This document shows, in pieces, positions 63,101 to 64,000 of a DNA stretch of 64,000 nucleotides. Under the pieces are notes generated by a model. The model saw only the letters and a list, made by a program, of their open reading frames with translations. It made no database searches and had not been told where the DNA came from. Positions within the stretch are counted from its first letter, which is position 1; every line of letters begins with the position of its first letter. The translations under genes and the position numbers were made by a program. The DNA comes from Gymnopilus junonius (taxonomy: Eukaryota; Basidiomycota; Agaricomycetes; Agaricales; Galerinaceae). The DNA lies in the NCBI GenBank assembly GCA_015501075.1, contig JADNYJ010000065.1, positions 124,001 through 188,000 of the forward strand. Reading direction: 5' to 3'.

Positions 63101-64000
63101 ATTTGGGTGGGCAACAAAGACTGCGTCAGTGGGACCGGTGGCAAGTGTCGTGCCGAGGCGCAGTATTCCAGGGATAATGGCCGGAAGTGGAACGTCATCG
63201 ACAGCTATGTGCGGAACTGTGCGTTTGCGAAGGATTCGCAGATCGATGCGGACCCTAGCGAGATCATATGCGAGAGCTATAAGGACAAAGAGGGGAACCA
63301 AAGGTATTTGGAGAATAGGAGTCCGATGGAGTTGGTGGTTGGGTCGAATTTTTATAATAAGAAGTATAAGCTGTTTAATTGGGTTGTTGGGTTTGCAAAG
63401 TTCTCAGAGTTTCTGATTGTTGCTGAGGTACGTCTCTTCGAATCGTTGGATTGTGGCTGCATGGGTCGCTCACGCCTTGACTTTTTCAGATGCTCCCGGA
63501 GAAGAGGACCTTGGAATTACAGGTTTCTTTGGATGGAAAACATTTTGCCAATGGACAATTTCCTCCTAGCATGCACCCTGAAACTCATGTACGTCTTCTC
63601 TCTTCCCCTCGGTGCTCTTTCTGATGTACCCTGCTCCCTAGGCCTACACTGTCCTTGAATCCAGCACTCAGTCACTCTTCCTGCATATGACCATGTCCGA
63701 ATATCCTGACCCATACTGGGGCACGATACTCAAATCCAACTCCAATGGAACGTACTTTGGTATCTCCATCGAGAACGTGAACAGGGACAAGGGAGGATAT
63801 GTTGACTTTGAGAAGATGATTGGGCTGGATGGCATTGCGCTCGTTAATGTTGTTTCGAATCCGGAGGAGGCCAAGATTTCGGGGAGGAAGATTTTGCAGA
63901 GTCGGATTACGCATAATGATGGTCAGCCTCTCCTTTGCTTGTGGATGGTGACTGAGCATCCTTGCTGATACTTGTTGTTTTTCTTCGTGATATAGGCAGT
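60193..64000 (+). CDS. VPS10: VPS10/sortilin-type vacuolar sorting receptor, 3' end outside window
   Basis: Type I membrane receptor carrying soluble hydrolases from Golgi to vacuole. The start at 60193 has a basic then hydrophobic signal peptide ([20 protein letters not shown]). Ten-bladed propeller Asp-box (BNR) motifs recur: [31 protein letters not shown], then [15 protein letters not shown] and SRDNGRKW in the second domain. Between the two Vps10 domains lies the Cys-rich 10CC module ([31 protein letters not shown]). The second propeller repeats the first ([20 protein letters not shown] against [19 protein letters not shown]). One frame slip at about 62,050 (KFLL stop, continuing one frame over as L-G-Q-V-S-K-H-D) is cured by one base. 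The window ends in an intron or exon of domain 2, so the transmembrane segment and tail are missing. Confidence 0.9.

Overview
The window reads as nuclear DNA of a mushroom-forming basidiomycete (Agaricomycetes). Genes carry many short GT-AG introns (about 46-90 nt, a few GC-AG). The families seen are typical of that class: a cupredoxin, DUF6593, an I66-like protease inhibitor, F-box proteins, a GMC oxidoreductase, a copper radical oxidase, a TRI5-like terpene synthase, DUF4238 and an SRPK-like kinase relic. Genes were assembled by hand from splice sites and conserved motifs; there is no transcript evidence.

Layout. 0.9-1.6 kb: GPI-type cupredoxin (-). 2.8-5.4 kb: two non-autonomous hAT-type elements, each with terminal inverted repeats and a perfect 8-bp target duplication; the second splits an ORF. 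6.8-8.5 kb: FAD monooxygenase (+). 9.2-9.9 kb: DUF6593 protein (-). 11.5-13.1 kb: F-box protein (+). 13.7-14.3 kb: beta-trefoil protease-inhibitor-like protein (-). 15.5-16.8 kb: extended SDR reductase (+). 17.6-25.6 kb: two related Ser/Arg/Pro/Tyr-rich proteins (-) flanking a single-pass membrane protein (+) and a small Cys/Trp-tailed protein (-). 26.6-29.2 kb: GMC oxidoreductase (+). 29.6-30.3 kb: stanniocalcin-like secreted protein (+). 30.5-34.9 kb: tandem DUF4238 pair (-). 35.5-35.9 kb: defensin-like peptide (-). 37.2-38.4 kb: sesquiterpene-synthase-type cyclase (+), facing a copper radical oxidase (-, 38.8-41.3 kb). 41.8-44.9 kb: two decayed F-box copies. 45.2-46.0 kb: secreted Cys-rich protein (-). 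47.3-51.7 kb: multi-exon coiled-coil protein (+). 52.5-53.5 kb: secreted beta-rich protein (+). 54.0-57.9 kb: Zn2Cys6 transcription factor (+). 58.6-59.7 kb: kinase relic. From 60.2 kb to the window edge: VPS10 sorting receptor (+, 3' end missing).

How the genes relate. Most are independent. The terpene synthase, copper radical oxidase, GMC oxidase, FAD monooxygenase and SDR are secondary-metabolism or ligninolytic types, but they are spread over 35 kb and do not form a clear cluster. The stretch 29.5-36 kb (stanniocalcin-like, DUF4238 pair, defensin-like) is the least ordinary.

Data quality. At least twelve breaks in otherwise conserved genes are all explained by one missing base, including one in VPS10, which is expected to be intact. 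This looks more like deletion-biased consensus error than gene death, and it affects how the 'broken' genes should be read.
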